DNA of 64,000 nt. Origin: Facklamia miroungae. GTDB lineage: Bacteria; Bacillota; Bacilli; Lactobacillales; Aerococcaceae. Under the pieces are notes generated by a model. It was not told where the DNA came from, did not search any database, and was given only the letters and a program-made list of their open reading frames with translations. Of this stretch, positions 37,157 to 46,519 are shown one piece after another. Within the stretch, counting starts at the first letter, position 1. Each line of letters opens with the position of its first letter. The stretch lies in assembly GCF_012396555.1 (NCBI RefSeq), contig NZ_JAAXPS010000008.1:1-64000 (forward strand), in the 5' to 3' direction. Both the position numbers and the translations under genes were made by a program.

Positions 37157-38734
37157 ATGAGAAATCAAGAAATAATTGTTAGTTTAGATATCGGAACAAC
37201 TTCGATTAAGGTTGTTGTTGCCGAATATATGAATGGACAAGTGAATATAATTGGTGTTGGTAATGAAAAATCACGCGGTTTGAGTCGAGGAGTGATTGTG
37301 GATATAGATGAGACAGTTCTCTCTATTCAAAAAGCGATCGAGCAAGCAGAGCGTAAAGCAAACGTGAAAATTAACGAAGTAGTAGTCGGTGTACCAAGTA
37401 ATAAATTAGCGATTGATGATTGCCACGGTATGATTGCTGTTGCTAGCGAAAACCGTGAAATTACCGCAAGAGATGTGGATAATGTCATTTCGGCAGCAAA
37501 AGTAAGATCCGTTCCACCTGAAAGAGAAGTCATTGCCATCTTACCTGAAGAATTCATCGTGGATGGTTTTAACGGTATTCGTGATCCGAGAGGTATGATT
37601 GGTGTGCGACTTGAATTGTATGCTCGCTTGATGACTGGACCTCGGACGATTATTCATAATATTAGACGCTGTGTAGAAAAAGCAGGATTATCTATTTCCG
37701 AGTTTGTTATCCAACCGCAAGCAATCGCAACCACTGCTTTAAATCAAGATGAACGTGAATTTGGTACAGTAATTATTGATATGGGTGGAGGACAGACGTC
37801 GGCTTCTATTATCTATGATAATCAACTGAAGTATTCGTTTGTTGATCAAGAAGGTGGAGATTATGTAACAAAGGATATCTCTGTTATTCTTAATACTTCA
37901 CTGGATTCTGCCGAACGTATTAAACGCGAATATGGCTATGCAATTTCTAGTCAAACTTCACCGGAAGAATATTTTCCAGTTGAGACGGTGGGGCGTAAGG
38001 AGCCAGTAAGAGTAGATGAACGCTACTTATCCGAAATTATTGAAGCAAGATTAGTTCAAATTTTTGAAACAATTAGAGAGGACTTAGAAGCAGTAGATGC
38101 GTTAGATTTACCTGGAGGTTTTGTTCTAACAGGAGGGGCTTCTTCATTACCTGGCGTTTTAGAATTAGCTAAGAAATATTTTGGCTCACAGGTACGTATC
38201 TATATCCCAGAACAAATGGGAATGCGTAATCCAGTCTACACTACGAGTGTGGGAATGGTTGAATATGTTTCAAAACTTGATGAAGTTCATCAAATTGCTC
38301 AATCTACTTTTCGTGCTCAAAGAGCACAACATGCGGCAGCTAGAGAAGGCAATCCAACATTATCTAGTCAATATGATAGTGGAAGAAGTCAGTCTTATGA
38401 TGATTTCGAAAATACCTACTATCAGCCTCGTGACGGAGGTGGGCAACAATTCGGTCCCCAAGGTGGCTTTGCTGGACCAGAACAAGCAAGACAAAGACCG
38501 AAGAGTCCTTCCCTATCACAACCCCATCCTAATGCACAAGCTTTTCAAGATAATTCAAACCACACGGGTTATTATACTTATAATGAACCGCAAGATCCGA
38601 GGTATAATGATTATCCATCGGATGACCAATATTCTGAAGAAGAGTGGCATAATGCAACCGTTACAGATCCTACAACTAATGAAGGTGGTTTTGTAAATAA
38701 ATTAAGAGCATATTTTCAGACATTCTTTGACTAA
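37157..38734 (+). CDS. ftsA: Cell division protein FtsA
   Basis: FtsA is the actin-like membrane tether of the Z ring. The 525 residues have the actin-family loops VSLDIGTTSIKVVVA, VIIDMGGGQTSASI and VLTGGASSLPGV. A polar extension rich in Gln, Pro, Tyr and Gly runs from about residue 390. The last residues GGFVNKLRAYFQTFFD form the expected amphipathic membrane-targeting helix. The extension makes it about 80 residues longer than common FtsA proteins. Its ribosome site GAAGGGGG is rather far from the ATG. Confidence 0.95.
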   Translation: MRNQEIIVSLDIGTTSIKVVVAEYMNGQVNIIGVGNEKSRGLSRGVIVDIDETVLSIQKAIEQAERKANVKINEVVVGVPSNKLAIDDCHGMIAVASENREITARDVDNVISAAKVRSVPPEREVIAILPEEFIVDGFNGIRDPRGMIGVRLELYARLMTGPRTIIHNIRRCVEKAGLSISEFVIQPQAIATTALNQDEREFGTVIIDMGGGQTSASIIYDNQLKYSFVDQEGGDYVTKDISVILNTSLDSAERIKREYGYAISSQTSPEEYFPVETVGRKEPVRVDERYLSEIIEARLVQIFETIREDLEAVDALDLPGGFVLTGGASSLPGVLELAKKYFGSQVRIYIPEQMGMRNPVYTTSVGMVEYVSKLDEVHQIAQSTFRAQRAQHAAAREGNPTLSSQYDSGRSQSYDDFENTYYQPRDGGGQQFGPQGGFAGPEQARQRPKSPSLSQPHPNAQAFQDNSNHTGYYTYNEPQDPRYNDYPSDDQYSEEEWHNATVTDPTTNEGGFVNKLRAYFQTFFD

Positions 38735-38764
38735 TTAAGACAGCATAAGAGGAGGAAATTTTTA

Positions 38765-40084
38765 ATGGAATTATCATTTGATCCAACTGTTAATCCTGAA
38801 GGAGCAGTTATAAAAGTTATTGGTGTTGGTGGAGCGGGAGGTAATGCGGTTAATCGTATGATCTCAGAAGATGTACAAGGTGTTGAATTTATTGTGGCCA
38901 ACACTGACACTCAAGCTTTAAAAAGTTCTCAAGCAGAAACTAAAATTCAATTAGGACCAAAAGTGACAAAAGGTCTAGGAGCTGGTTCATTACCAGAAGT
39001 GGGATTAAGAGCCGCTGAAGAATCTGAGGAACAATTACGTCAAGTTTTAGAAGGATCAGATCTTGTTTTTGTTACTGCTGGTATGGGTGGGGGAACAGGA
39101 ACGGGAGCTGCTCCTGTCGTTGCCCGAATCGCTAAAGAATTAGGTGCTCTGACTGTGGGAGTAGTAACACGTCCTTTTACTTTTGAAGGACCTAAACGTG
39201 GCCGCTTTGCAGCCGAAGGGTTACAAAACCTTAAAGAAGCTGTCGATACCTTAGTTGTCATTTCTAATAACCGCCTCTTAGAAGTAGTGGATCGTAAGAC
39301 ACCAATGATGGAAGCTTTCTCTGAAGCTGATAACGTATTACGTCAAGGGGTTCAAGGAATTTCTGATTTAATTGTTGCTCCTGGTTTTATTAACTTAGAC
39401 TTTGCAGATGTGAAGACAGTCATGAAAGATCAGGGTACTGCTTTAATGGGAATTGGAACGGCTGCTGGTGAAAATCGTACTGCTGAAGCAACCAAAAAAG
39501 CAATTTCTTCCCCATTATTGGAAGTGTCGATTGATGGAGCCCAACAAATCCTATTGAATGTAACAGGGGGTCCTGACTTGAGTTTATTTGAAGCGCAAGA
39601 TGCAAGTGATATTATTGCTTCTGCTTCTAGTGAAGATGTAAACATTATTTTTGGAACGTCTATTAATGAAAGTCTAGGAGATGAAGTCGTAGTAACTGTT
39701 ATAGCTACAGGAATTGATGCAGAAAAGAATACCATTAATAAACAACAAAATATGCGCCAATCTAGACCTAACTTTTCTCATAACAATTCTTTTGCCACAG
39801 ACAATAAAGCAAGTTCTATCAATCAGCCAATGGCAACCAGTTCTGAACGATCAATTAATTTAGGTCAAACTAACCCTAAAGAAGCTGAAAAAGATCTATT
39901 CAGTGATTGGGATATTAAACGCGAACAAATTACTCGTGATGTGGCAGATGTAGAACCAAAAGAGAAAAAAATTGAAAGAACTTTTGAAAGACCGGAATCT
40001 GAAAGTAAGGTGCGTCAAGCTGAAGCAGATGATCAGGATGAACTCGAAACACCTCCTTTCTTCCGTAAAAGAAATCGTCACTAA
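38765..40084 (+). CDS. ftsZ: Cell division protein FtsZ
   Basis: FtsZ is the tubulin-like GTPase that forms the division ring. The 439-residue protein has [16 protein letters not shown], the GTP signature [13 protein letters not shown], and the T7 loop [15 protein letters not shown] variable linker follows residue 320, and the tail [15 protein letters not shown] is the usual peptide that binds FtsA and EzrA. GAGGAGG precedes the ATG. A hairpin terminator follows. Confidence 0.98.
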   Translation: MELSFDPTVNPEGAVIKVIGVGGAGGNAVNRMISEDVQGVEFIVANTDTQALKSSQAETKIQLGPKVTKGLGAGSLPEVGLRAAEESEEQLRQVLEGSDLVFVTAGMGGGTGTGAAPVVARIAKELGALTVGVVTRPFTFEGPKRGRFAAEGLQNLKEAVDTLVVISNNRLLEVVDRKTPMMEAFSEADNVLRQGVQGISDLIVAPGFINLDFADVKTVMKDQGTALMGIGTAAGENRTAEATKKAISSPLLEVSIDGAQQILLNVTGGPDLSLFEAQDASDIIASASSEDVNIIFGTSINESLGDEVVVTVIATGIDAEKNTINKQQNMRQSRPNFSHNNSFATDNKASSINQPMATSSERSINLGQTNPKEAEKDLFSDWDIKREQITRDVADVEPKEKKIERTFERPESESKVRQAEADDQDELETPPFFRKRNRH

Positions 40085-40091
40085 TTGTTTA

Positions 40092-40117
40092 GAGGAAGCA
40101 GCAGTGTTTCCTCTTTT
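40092..40117 (+). terminator. Probable terminator or attenuator after ftsZ
   Basis: An 8-bp stem (40092-40099 with 40106-40113, one G-U pair) with a 6-base loop is followed by TTTT. It may lower read-through into yggT and divIVA. Confidence 0.6.
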
Positions 40118-40149
40118 CACCAATTTTCAGGAATGAAGTCGGAGGTATT

Positions 40150-40422
40150 ATGAATTTACTTGGAATTATTTCAGTTGTCACTACTCTATTTCGTGTTTAC
40201 CAGTGGGTTTTAATTCTTTATGCGTTACTTTCTTGGTTACCTGGGGCTAGAGAAAGTTCGATTGGTCATTTGATCACGCGATTAGCAAGTCCTTTTCTCG
40301 ATATTTTTGATCGCTTTATTCCACCAATTGGTCCAATCTCGATAAATGTTATTATTGCTCTATTTACGCTATCTTTAATCGAGCGTGGTGTTATCTCGTT
40401 AATAGTGATGGTGTTCGGATAA
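40150..40422 (+). CDS. ylmG: YggT-family membrane protein (YlmG)
   Basis: A 90-residue protein with two hydrophobic helices and the family segment LLSWLPGARES...PFLDIFDRFIPP. YggT/YlmG proteins are encoded next to division genes in most Firmicutes; their role is in membrane or division organisation and is not settled. GGAGG precedes the ATG. In many relatives ylmE and sepF lie between ftsZ and this gene, and both are missing here. Confidence 0.9.
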   Translation: MNLLGIISVVTTLFRVYQWVLILYALLSWLPGARESSIGHLITRLASPFLDIFDRFIPPIGPISINVIIALFTLSLIERGVISLIVMVFG

Positions 40423-40425
40423 GCC

Positions 40426-41208
40426 ATGAAAGAAGATATTTATCAACATTATCGTAAGGAAGAAATTCCTTATGTAGACCAAGTTTATGATTGGATTGAT
40501 CAAGTTGATCGTCTTTACACGCCAGTCTTAACCTCTTTTTTAACCCCAAGACAAGCCACAATTTTAAAACATATTCTAAATAGTCGAGATGAAATGGCTT
40601 ATTATTTAGATGGTGGGTATGAAGAGAGCGAACGAAAGAGAGCTTTAATCTATCCTTCATACTATGTTTTGCAACGAGCAGATTTGGAATTAGGCTACTT
40701 AGAAATAAATTTTCCCGCTAAATTTGCTGACTTGACTCATGGCAAAATACTTGGAACGATCTTGGGAACAGGCATTGAAAGAGGCAGAATTGGCGATATT
40801 ATTACAGATGGTCAAGCGTGGCATATAATCGTTGATTTGAAGATGCAAAAATATTTAATAGATGAAGTTAAGAAGATAGCAAATGTGGGTGTTCATCTAA
40901 CCCCGATCACGCGAGAAGATCTTTTGCAAACGATTGATGAGTGGGAAGAAACAACCGTAATTGTTTCCTCTTTAAGATTGGACAGTTTAATAGCCAAGAT
41001 ATATAATATTTCTCGTCAGCGAGCAAAAGATGCCGTGCAGGCAGGTCAAGTAAAAATAAATTTTACTGAGGTTGATCGAAGTGATACGTTGGTAGGAATT
41101 TCTGATATTGTTTCTTTACGCCGGTTTGGTCGATTTCGTATTCAAACGGTAGATGGTAAAACAAAAAAAGATAATTTCAGATTAACAATTGATTTATTGC
41201 AGGTTTAA
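40426..41208 (+). CDS. ylmH: S4-domain RNA-binding protein YlmH
   Basis: A 260-residue protein with an N-terminal YlmH domain and a C-terminal S4 RNA-binding domain (about residues 183-240: SLRLDSLIAKIYNISRQRAKDAVQAGQVKIN). YlmH homologues bind ribosomes and rescue stalled nascent chains, and are also linked to division through their location. It begins three bases after the yggT stop without a clear ribosome site, so it is likely translated by coupling. Confidence 0.92.
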   Translation: MKEDIYQHYRKEEIPYVDQVYDWIDQVDRLYTPVLTSFLTPRQATILKHILNSRDEMAYYLDGGYEESERKRALIYPSYYVLQRADLELGYLEINFPAKFADLTHGKILGTILGTGIERGRIGDIITDGQAWHIIVDLKMQKYLIDEVKKIANVGVHLTPITREDLLQTIDEWEETTVIVSSLRLDSLIAKIYNISRQRAKDAVQAGQVKINFTEVDRSDTLVGISDIVSLRRFGRFRIQTVDGKTKKDNFRLTIDLLQV

Positions 41209-41241
41209 GAGAGCAAATTCTATTGAAAAGGAAGGAATATT

Positions 41242-42030
41242 ATGACAATTACACCAAATGATATTTTAGAAAAAGAATTTAATAATAAATTTCGTGGTTA
41301 TGATCCTGAACAGGTAAATGATTTTTTGGATATAGTTCGCGTACAATTAGAAAAAACACTAGAAGAAAATCATAATCTATCGCGTGATTTGACAGAAGCA
41401 AACGATAAAATAGCTTATTTTTCTCAATTACAGGAATCATTGAATTCTTCCATAATTATTGCTCAAGAAGCAGCGGAGCGTTTGAAGCAAAACGCTCGAA
41501 AAGAAGCTGAACTCATTCTATATGAAGCTGAAAGTGAAGCCAGTCGCGTGATTGATCAAGCCAATGCCCAATCGAATGAAATATTCGAAGAAGCGGAAAG
41601 ATTACGTACAGTTACTAAAGAGTACCGTCAAGAGTTACGTAACTTAATCGAAGGCCAACTAGCAATTGTCAATAATACTTCTTTTGAAAATTTATTTGAT
41701 GGCACTGCATTAACACCTGCTCAAACACGTGAACAACGTCCCGTTATGAGCAACCGTCTAGATCATCTGGTAGAACAATCAGAACACGAAGCCGAAGAAG
41801 ACTTGTCTGTAACTCAAGTATTTGATTTGAATGACTTAAGAGAAATTAGTAAAGCAGAAGTTAAAGAGGAAGAAGATTTTCCGTCTCCTTCAATGCCGTT
41901 GAGCCGCGAAGAACTTGAAGCCTTTGAACAAAATCATTCTGGAAATGTGGAGAGCTTTGATGAAATAGAAGCGGATCATACAGATTTGCATGGAGAGACA
42001 ATTCGTATTGACCTTCCAACGGAAGACTAA
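41242..42030 (+). CDS. divIVA: Cell division protein DivIVA
   Basis: DivIVA binds curved membrane at poles and septa and recruits division and wall proteins. The 262 residues begin with the membrane-binding domain (TPNDILEKEFNNKFRGYD, then EQVNDFLDIV) and continue as a long coiled coil to about residue 140, followed by an acidic, variable tail. GGAAGGA precedes the ATG. The promoter of the ileS transcript begins inside its 3' end. Confidence 0.95.
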   Translation: MTITPNDILEKEFNNKFRGYDPEQVNDFLDIVRVQLEKTLEENHNLSRDLTEANDKIAYFSQLQESLNSSIIIAQEAAERLKQNARKEAELILYEAESEASRVIDQANAQSNEIFEEAERLRTVTKEYRQELRNLIEGQLAIVNNTSFENLFDGTALTPAQTREQRPVMSNRLDHLVEQSEHEAEEDLSVTQVFDLNDLREISKAEVKEEEDFPSPSMPLSREELEAFEQNHSGNVESFDEIEADHTDLHGETIRIDLPTED

Positions 42031-42036
42031 TATAAT
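42008..42036 (+). promoter_or_regulatory. Promoter of ileS
   Basis: TTGACC (42008-42013) and a consensus TATAAT (42031-42036) are 17 bases apart, the -35 lying within divIVA. Transcription would start about 20 bases before T-box stem I. Confidence 0.75.
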
Positions 42037-42062
42037 AAAGAAAATTATTAGAAAAAGATAAA

Positions 42063-42286
42063 ATAGAAACACGAAGAGAGATATCAAACATTAGCGACTT
42101 GGGGATGGTGCAAGCTCAAGAGTCCCTGTATCTTTTCTTTATCACTCTATTGACTGACTGGTGAATCAATTGAACGATTAGCTGGATCCGCTTAAAGAGC
42201 GTTATCATGAAGAGCGAATAGTTTAACTATTAATTTGGGTGGTACCGCGTGTTTGACGTCCCTTCTAAGGAAGGGACTTTTTTTTA
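42063..42286 (+). promoter_or_regulatory. T-box leader of ileS (tRNA-Ile sensing)
   Basis: The T-box core GGTGGTACCGCG (42239-42250) is followed by a terminator with stem GTCCCTTC/GAAGGGAC (42258-42265 and 42270-42277) and nine Ts. Stem I closes by AATAGA (42063-42068) with TCTATT (42146-42151). Between them on the 3' side lies ATC (42141-42143), an isoleucine codon that fits as specifier. Uncharged tRNA-Ile should favour the antiterminator. Confidence 0.9.
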
Positions 42287-42304
42287 TAGAAAGGGGAATA
42301 ATTA

Positions 42305-45094
42305 ATGAAATTAAAGGACACATTACATTTAGGAAAGACTTCCTTTGATATGCGAGCTAATTTACCGAGTAAAGAGGTAAGTTTACAAAAAGAGTGGCAG
42401 GAGGCAGATCTATACCATAAAATCCAAAAAAAGAACGCTAAATGTGAGCCCTGGATTCTACATGATGGACCTCCTTATGCCAATGGTCGAGTACATATGG
42501 GACATGCATTTAACAAAATATCAAAAGATTTTATTACTCGTTATAAATCAATGAGTGGCTACTATTCACCCTATGTACCAGGATGGGATACTCATGGTTT
42601 ACCGATTGAATCTGCTTTACAAAAAAATGAAGGAGTCAATCGTAAAGAACATTCAACAGCTGAATTTCGTAAATTATGTGAAGCTTATGCTTTGAAGCAA
42701 GTTGAAGGTCAAAAAGAAACCTTTATGCGATTAGGTGTCAATGGGGATTGGGAAAACCCATATTTAACGCTCAATCCTGAATATGAAGCACAACAACTTA
42801 GAATTTTTGGCCAAATGGCTGATAAAGGTTATATCTATAAGGGAGCTAAACCAGTGTATTGGTCTTGGTCTTCAGAGTCATCGCTTGCTGAAGCGGAAGT
42901 TGAATATCAGGATGTGACTTCGCCATCCATTTACGTGGCCTTTAAGGTGAAAAATGGTGGAAATATAGTGCCTCAAGAGGCTGAGTTCGTTATTTGGACA
43001 ACTACTCCTTGGACATTACCAGCCAACTTAGGTATTTCTGTTTTGGGTGAAGCGAGCTATGTACAAGTAGCTGTTGCAGACCGTCATTTTATTGTCGCTG
43101 AAGATTTATTAGAATCGGTAGCTTCTACCTTAGAATGGAATGATTACCAAGTTGAAGCGCATTATAAAGGGCAAGACTTTGATCGTCTCACAGCTCAACA
43201 TCCATTCTATGACCGCGAGTCCTTACTAATGGTTGGTGACCACGTAACTTTAGAAACGGGTACTGGACTGGTTCATACCGCTCCAGGACATGGTGAAGAT
43301 GACTATTGGATTGGGTTAGAGTATGGCTTAGATATTTTATCTCCTGTTGATGGAAAGGGGCACTTTACCGATGAAGCGCCTGGTTTAGAAGGGGTCTTCT
43401 ATCTTAAAGGGCAAAAGCAAATTGTGGAAAAACTTAAAGAAAACCAGAGTCTATTACATTATTCAGAGTTCGTTCACTCCTATCCGCATGATTGGCGTAC
43501 AAAAAAACCTGTTATCTATCGTGCAACCCCTCAATGGTTTGCATCGATTGAAAAATTCCGGTCTGAACTTTTAGAAAATGTTGAAAACGCAGTGACTTGG
43601 CACCATCCATCAGGTAAACGTCGTATTTATAATATGATCCGAGACCGTGGAGATTGGGTGATTTCGCGACAACGTGTTTGGGGCGTTCCTTTACCAATAT
43701 TCTATGCCGAGAATGGTGAGGCAATTTTAGAATTAGATCTTGTCAATCATGTAGCAGACCTAGTAGAAAAACACGGAACTAACATCTGGTTCGAATGGGA
43801 AGCTGAAGATCTCTTACCAGAAGGGTATCAACATTCTGCTTCGCCAAATGGCAAATTCACTAAAGAAATGGATATTATGGATGTTTGGTTTGATTCGGGT
43901 ACTTCTTATGCTGGCGTCTTGCAGGCTAGAGAAGATTTGACTTTCCCAGCAGACTTGTATCTGGAAGGATCAGACCAGTATCGTGGTTGGTTTAACTCCT
44001 CTTTTACGACTTCAGTGGCTGTTAATGGCTTCCCGCCATACAAAGCGGTTTTATCCCAAGGATTTGTCAATGATGGCAAGGGACAAAAAATGTCTAAATC
44101 TTTAGGGAATGTGATAGATCCTGCTGATATTATGAATAATCTTGGAGCAGATATTATTCGTCTTTGGGTAGCTTCGGTTGACTATGAATCGGATGTTCGT
44201 GTCTCAGATGAAATTTTAAAACAAGTCTCTGAATCCTACCGTAAGATACGGAATACAATTCGCTTTATGTTAGGTTTAGTCAATGATTATAATCCAGAAG
44301 AAAACGCGGTGGCAAATGACCAATTGACCAGTCTCGATCAGTATATGGCTGCCAATTTCAATCTATTCAAAGCAGATGTACTCGATGCATACGATCATTA
44401 TCAATTTCCGGAACTATATAAACGGATTATGAATTTTGTTTCATCCGATTTATCTGCTTTTTACCTAAATATTGCGAAAGACATTGTTTACATTGAAGCT
44501 AAAGAAAGTTATGCTCGACGTTCTATGCAAACAGTTATTTATCGAATGGTTCATGATTTATTACTATTAATGACACCTTTAATTGTGCATACTACAGAAG
44601 AAGCTTGGAAAGATTTACCTGGTGTCGATGGTTTTATTCAATTAGCCGAAATGCCAAAAGCAGAAAAGCTTGAAGTATCTAAAGCGATTGCGTCGAAATG
44701 GGAAGTATTCTTTAAGTTACAAACAGGAGTCAACAAGGCTTTAGAAGAAGCAAAAAATCATCCTGAAACACCAATTAAAAAATCCTTTGAAGCAGCAGTT
44801 TCGTTGTACATCAGCGAAAATGATAAAAAAGCGTTTGATTTGTTGAGCGAACAACCCGCACAGTTATTCACCGTTTCTCAACTATCAGTCTTGCCATATA
44901 CTCAAGCACCTGCAGATGCTCTTAGATTTGAAGATTATGCAGTAAAAGTCGACTTTGCTGAAGGTCAAATTTGTGATCGCTGTCGTGCTGTTCGTCCTGA
45001 AGTAGGAACAATTGAAGGGGCAGAAGAACTTTGTCATCGCTGCTATGAAATTGTTAGAACTGAGTATCCAGAATATTTTGAAAATAAAGACTAA
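42305..45094 (+). CDS. ileS: Isoleucyl-tRNA synthetase
   Basis: It charges tRNA-Ile and edits misactivated valine. The 929-residue class I enzyme has HMGH (residues 64-67, the HIGH motif), the editing domain with WTTTPWTLPAN, KMSKS at 595-599 and a C-terminal zinc finger CDRC...CHRC. This is the bacterial (mupirocin-sensitive) type by domain order. AAAGGGG precedes the ATG. It is controlled by the T-box leader just upstream. Confidence 0.98.
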   Translation: MKLKDTLHLGKTSFDMRANLPSKEVSLQKEWQEADLYHKIQKKNAKCEPWILHDGPPYANGRVHMGHAFNKISKDFITRYKSMSGYYSPYVPGWDTHGLPIESALQKNEGVNRKEHSTAEFRKLCEAYALKQVEGQKETFMRLGVNGDWENPYLTLNPEYEAQQLRIFGQMADKGYIYKGAKPVYWSWSSESSLAEAEVEYQDVTSPSIYVAFKVKNGGNIVPQEAEFVIWTTTPWTLPANLGISVLGEASYVQVAVADRHFIVAEDLLESVASTLEWNDYQVEAHYKGQDFDRLTAQHPFYDRESLLMVGDHVTLETGTGLVHTAPGHGEDDYWIGLEYGLDILSPVDGKGHFTDEAPGLEGVFYLKGQKQIVEKLKENQSLLHYSEFVHSYPHDWRTKKPVIYRATPQWFASIEKFRSELLENVENAVTWHHPSGKRRIYNMIRDRGDWVISRQRVWGVPLPIFYAENGEAILELDLVNHVADLVEKHGTNIWFEWEAEDLLPEGYQHSASPNGKFTKEMDIMDVWFDSGTSYAGVLQAREDLTFPADLYLEGSDQYRGWFNSSFTTSVAVNGFPPYKAVLSQGFVNDGKGQKMSKSLGNVIDPADIMNNLGADIIRLWVASVDYESDVRVSDEILKQVSESYRKIRNTIRFMLGLVNDYNPEENAVANDQLTSLDQYMAANFNLFKADVLDAYDHYQFPELYKRIMNFVSSDLSAFYLNIAKDIVYIEAKESYARRSMQTVIYRMVHDLLLLMTPLIVHTTEEAWKDLPGVDGFIQLAEMPKAEKLEVSKAIASKWEVFFKLQTGVNKALEEAKNHPETPIKKSFEAAVSLYISENDKKAFDLLSEQPAQLFTVSQLSVLPYTQAPADALRFEDYAVKVDFAEGQICDRCRAVRPEVGTIEGAEELCHRCYEIVRTEYPEYFENKD

Positions 45095-45116
45095 ATCGTT
45101 ACGTCGTTGCTTAATA

Positions 45117-45150
45117 AAAGTGTCTGATCATCTAATGTTCAGACACTTTT
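45117..45150 (+). terminator. Terminator of ileS
   Basis: The arms AAAAGTGTCTGA and TCAGACACTTTT pair fully around a 10-base loop and end in a T-run. Confidence 0.9.
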
Positions 45151-45167
45151 TATATGGATTAAAAGAC

Positions 45168-45206
45168 AAAAAAACCCATAAGCAAGTATATTTCCTGCTT
45201 ATGGGT
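45168..45206 (-). terminator. Terminator of xpaC-telA
   Basis: ACCCATAAGCA (45174-45184) pairs with TGCTTATGGGT (45196-45206); on the minus strand it is followed by at least seven Ts, just past the telA stop. Confidence 0.92.
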
Positions 45207-45213
45207 GAGTCTT

Positions 45214-46491
45214 TTAAAAGTCTTCAAAATAGTCTTCTTTAGTAGCTTTAGGGTTCATAGCTTGTTGTTTTTGTTCATTAGAAATAGCTAGGAGACGTTC
45301 TTGTAACTGGTTTTCCATTGATTCTAATTCCAATTGCGCAGCTTGTCGTTGCTGACGGCCCTCTGCTTGGATTTGAAGAGTGGTTTCAATCGTTTCGATT
45401 AAGTCGGATTGAGTCTTTTGTAAAGTTTCAATGTCAATGATACCTCGTTCTGTTTCTCTAGCTGTTTCAATAGCAGATTGCTTTAGCATATCAGAATTGC
45501 GGCGAAGTAAATCATTGGTGGTTTCCGAAACCATTCGTTGAGAGGTGGCAGCATCTTGTTGTCTTAATAAGGCAAGGGCAATTGTAATTTGGTTTTCCCA
45601 TAGAGGAATGGAAGTATGGACAGAGGCTTGAATTTTTTCAGCTAAGGCTTGGTTGGTATTTTGAATCATCCGAATTTGAGGGGCTTGTTGAATAGTCATT
45701 TGTCGAGTCAAACGCAAGTCATGAGTTCGTTTATCTAAACGGTCAAGGAATTGATTTAAATCGTGGACTTCTTGCACATCCATTTGACTATTGCTTTCTT
45801 GTGCTTTTTGGATAGCTTGCGGAATGGTTTTGGTTTGTAATTCTTCAATTTTCACCTCACCAGCTGCTATATAAACATTCAAGGCTTCAAAATAATCTTT
45901 GTTTTTTTGGTAAAGAGTTTCTAGCATCATATTATCATTTAGTAATTCATTTTTTTCTCTTTCTAAACGAATCACAACCTTATCCAATTGATTACCAATT
46001 TTTTGGTATTTCATTTGGGTGTCAGAAATAGAAGCACGAATCTGGCCAAAAAGTTTTTGAAATAAATTCGGTTTGCTTGTTAGTTCTTTAGGATTGGACT
46101 GTTGTAAGGTTGTCATCAGGTCTGTGAGAACATCACCCACCTCGCCCGTATCTTTGAGTTGAACATTATGTAACATGGAGTGAGAGAATTCTGATAATCT
46201 TTTTTGAGCTTTTGCTCCATATGTGATAACGGCTGAAAGATTCTTTTCATCAATCTGCTGAGCGAGTTTCCGTGCTTGTTCTTGACGATTTTCACTGAGG
46301 CGATCGATCGTTTTTTCATTCGTTATCTTTTTTCGTGAGAGGATTGACGCCTTGGACAATTCACTTTGCAGGGATTGAGTCGGTTCAAATTTATCTTCTT
46401 CTTGGTCAAAGGGATCAGTTAAAAGATCATCAATCTCATCAAAAGAGTTAGTTGGAGCGAATTCTTCGTTATTAGTTTCTGTATCAGTCAT
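45214..46491 (-). CDS. telA: TelA-family toxic anion resistance protein
   Basis: A 425-residue cytoplasmic protein of the TelA/KlaA family (YaaN in B. subtilis), linked in plasmids to tellurite resistance and in chromosomes to stress from wall-active agents. It is mostly helical coiled coil, with the family segments FGQIRASISDTQMKYQKIGNQLDKV, LDKRTHDLRLTRQM and PLWENQITIAL. The N terminus is acidic with DPFDQEEDKFEP and the C terminus ends DYFEDF. It follows xpaC by 28 bases with AAAGGAG before the ATG. The true substrate or role is unknown. Confidence 0.88.
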   Translation of the reverse strand: MTDTETNNEEFAPTNSFDEIDDLLTDPFDQEEDKFEPTQSLQSELSKASILSRKKITNEKTIDRLSENRQEQARKLAQQIDEKNLSAVITYGAKAQKRLSEFSHSMLHNVQLKDTGEVGDVLTDLMTTLQQSNPKELTSKPNLFQKLFGQIRASISDTQMKYQKIGNQLDKVVIRLEREKNELLNDNMMLETLYQKNKDYFEALNVYIAAGEVKIEELQTKTIPQAIQKAQESNSQMDVQEVHDLNQFLDRLDKRTHDLRLTRQMTIQQAPQIRMIQNTNQALAEKIQASVHTSIPLWENQITIALALLRQQDAATSQRMVSETTNDLLRRNSDMLKQSAIETARETERGIIDIETLQKTQSDLIETIETTLQIQAEGRQQRQAAQLELESMENQLQERLLAISNEQKQQAMNPKATKEDYFEDF

Positions 46492-46519
46492 AGTAGCATA
46501 CTCCTTTTTGTCTTAGTTT

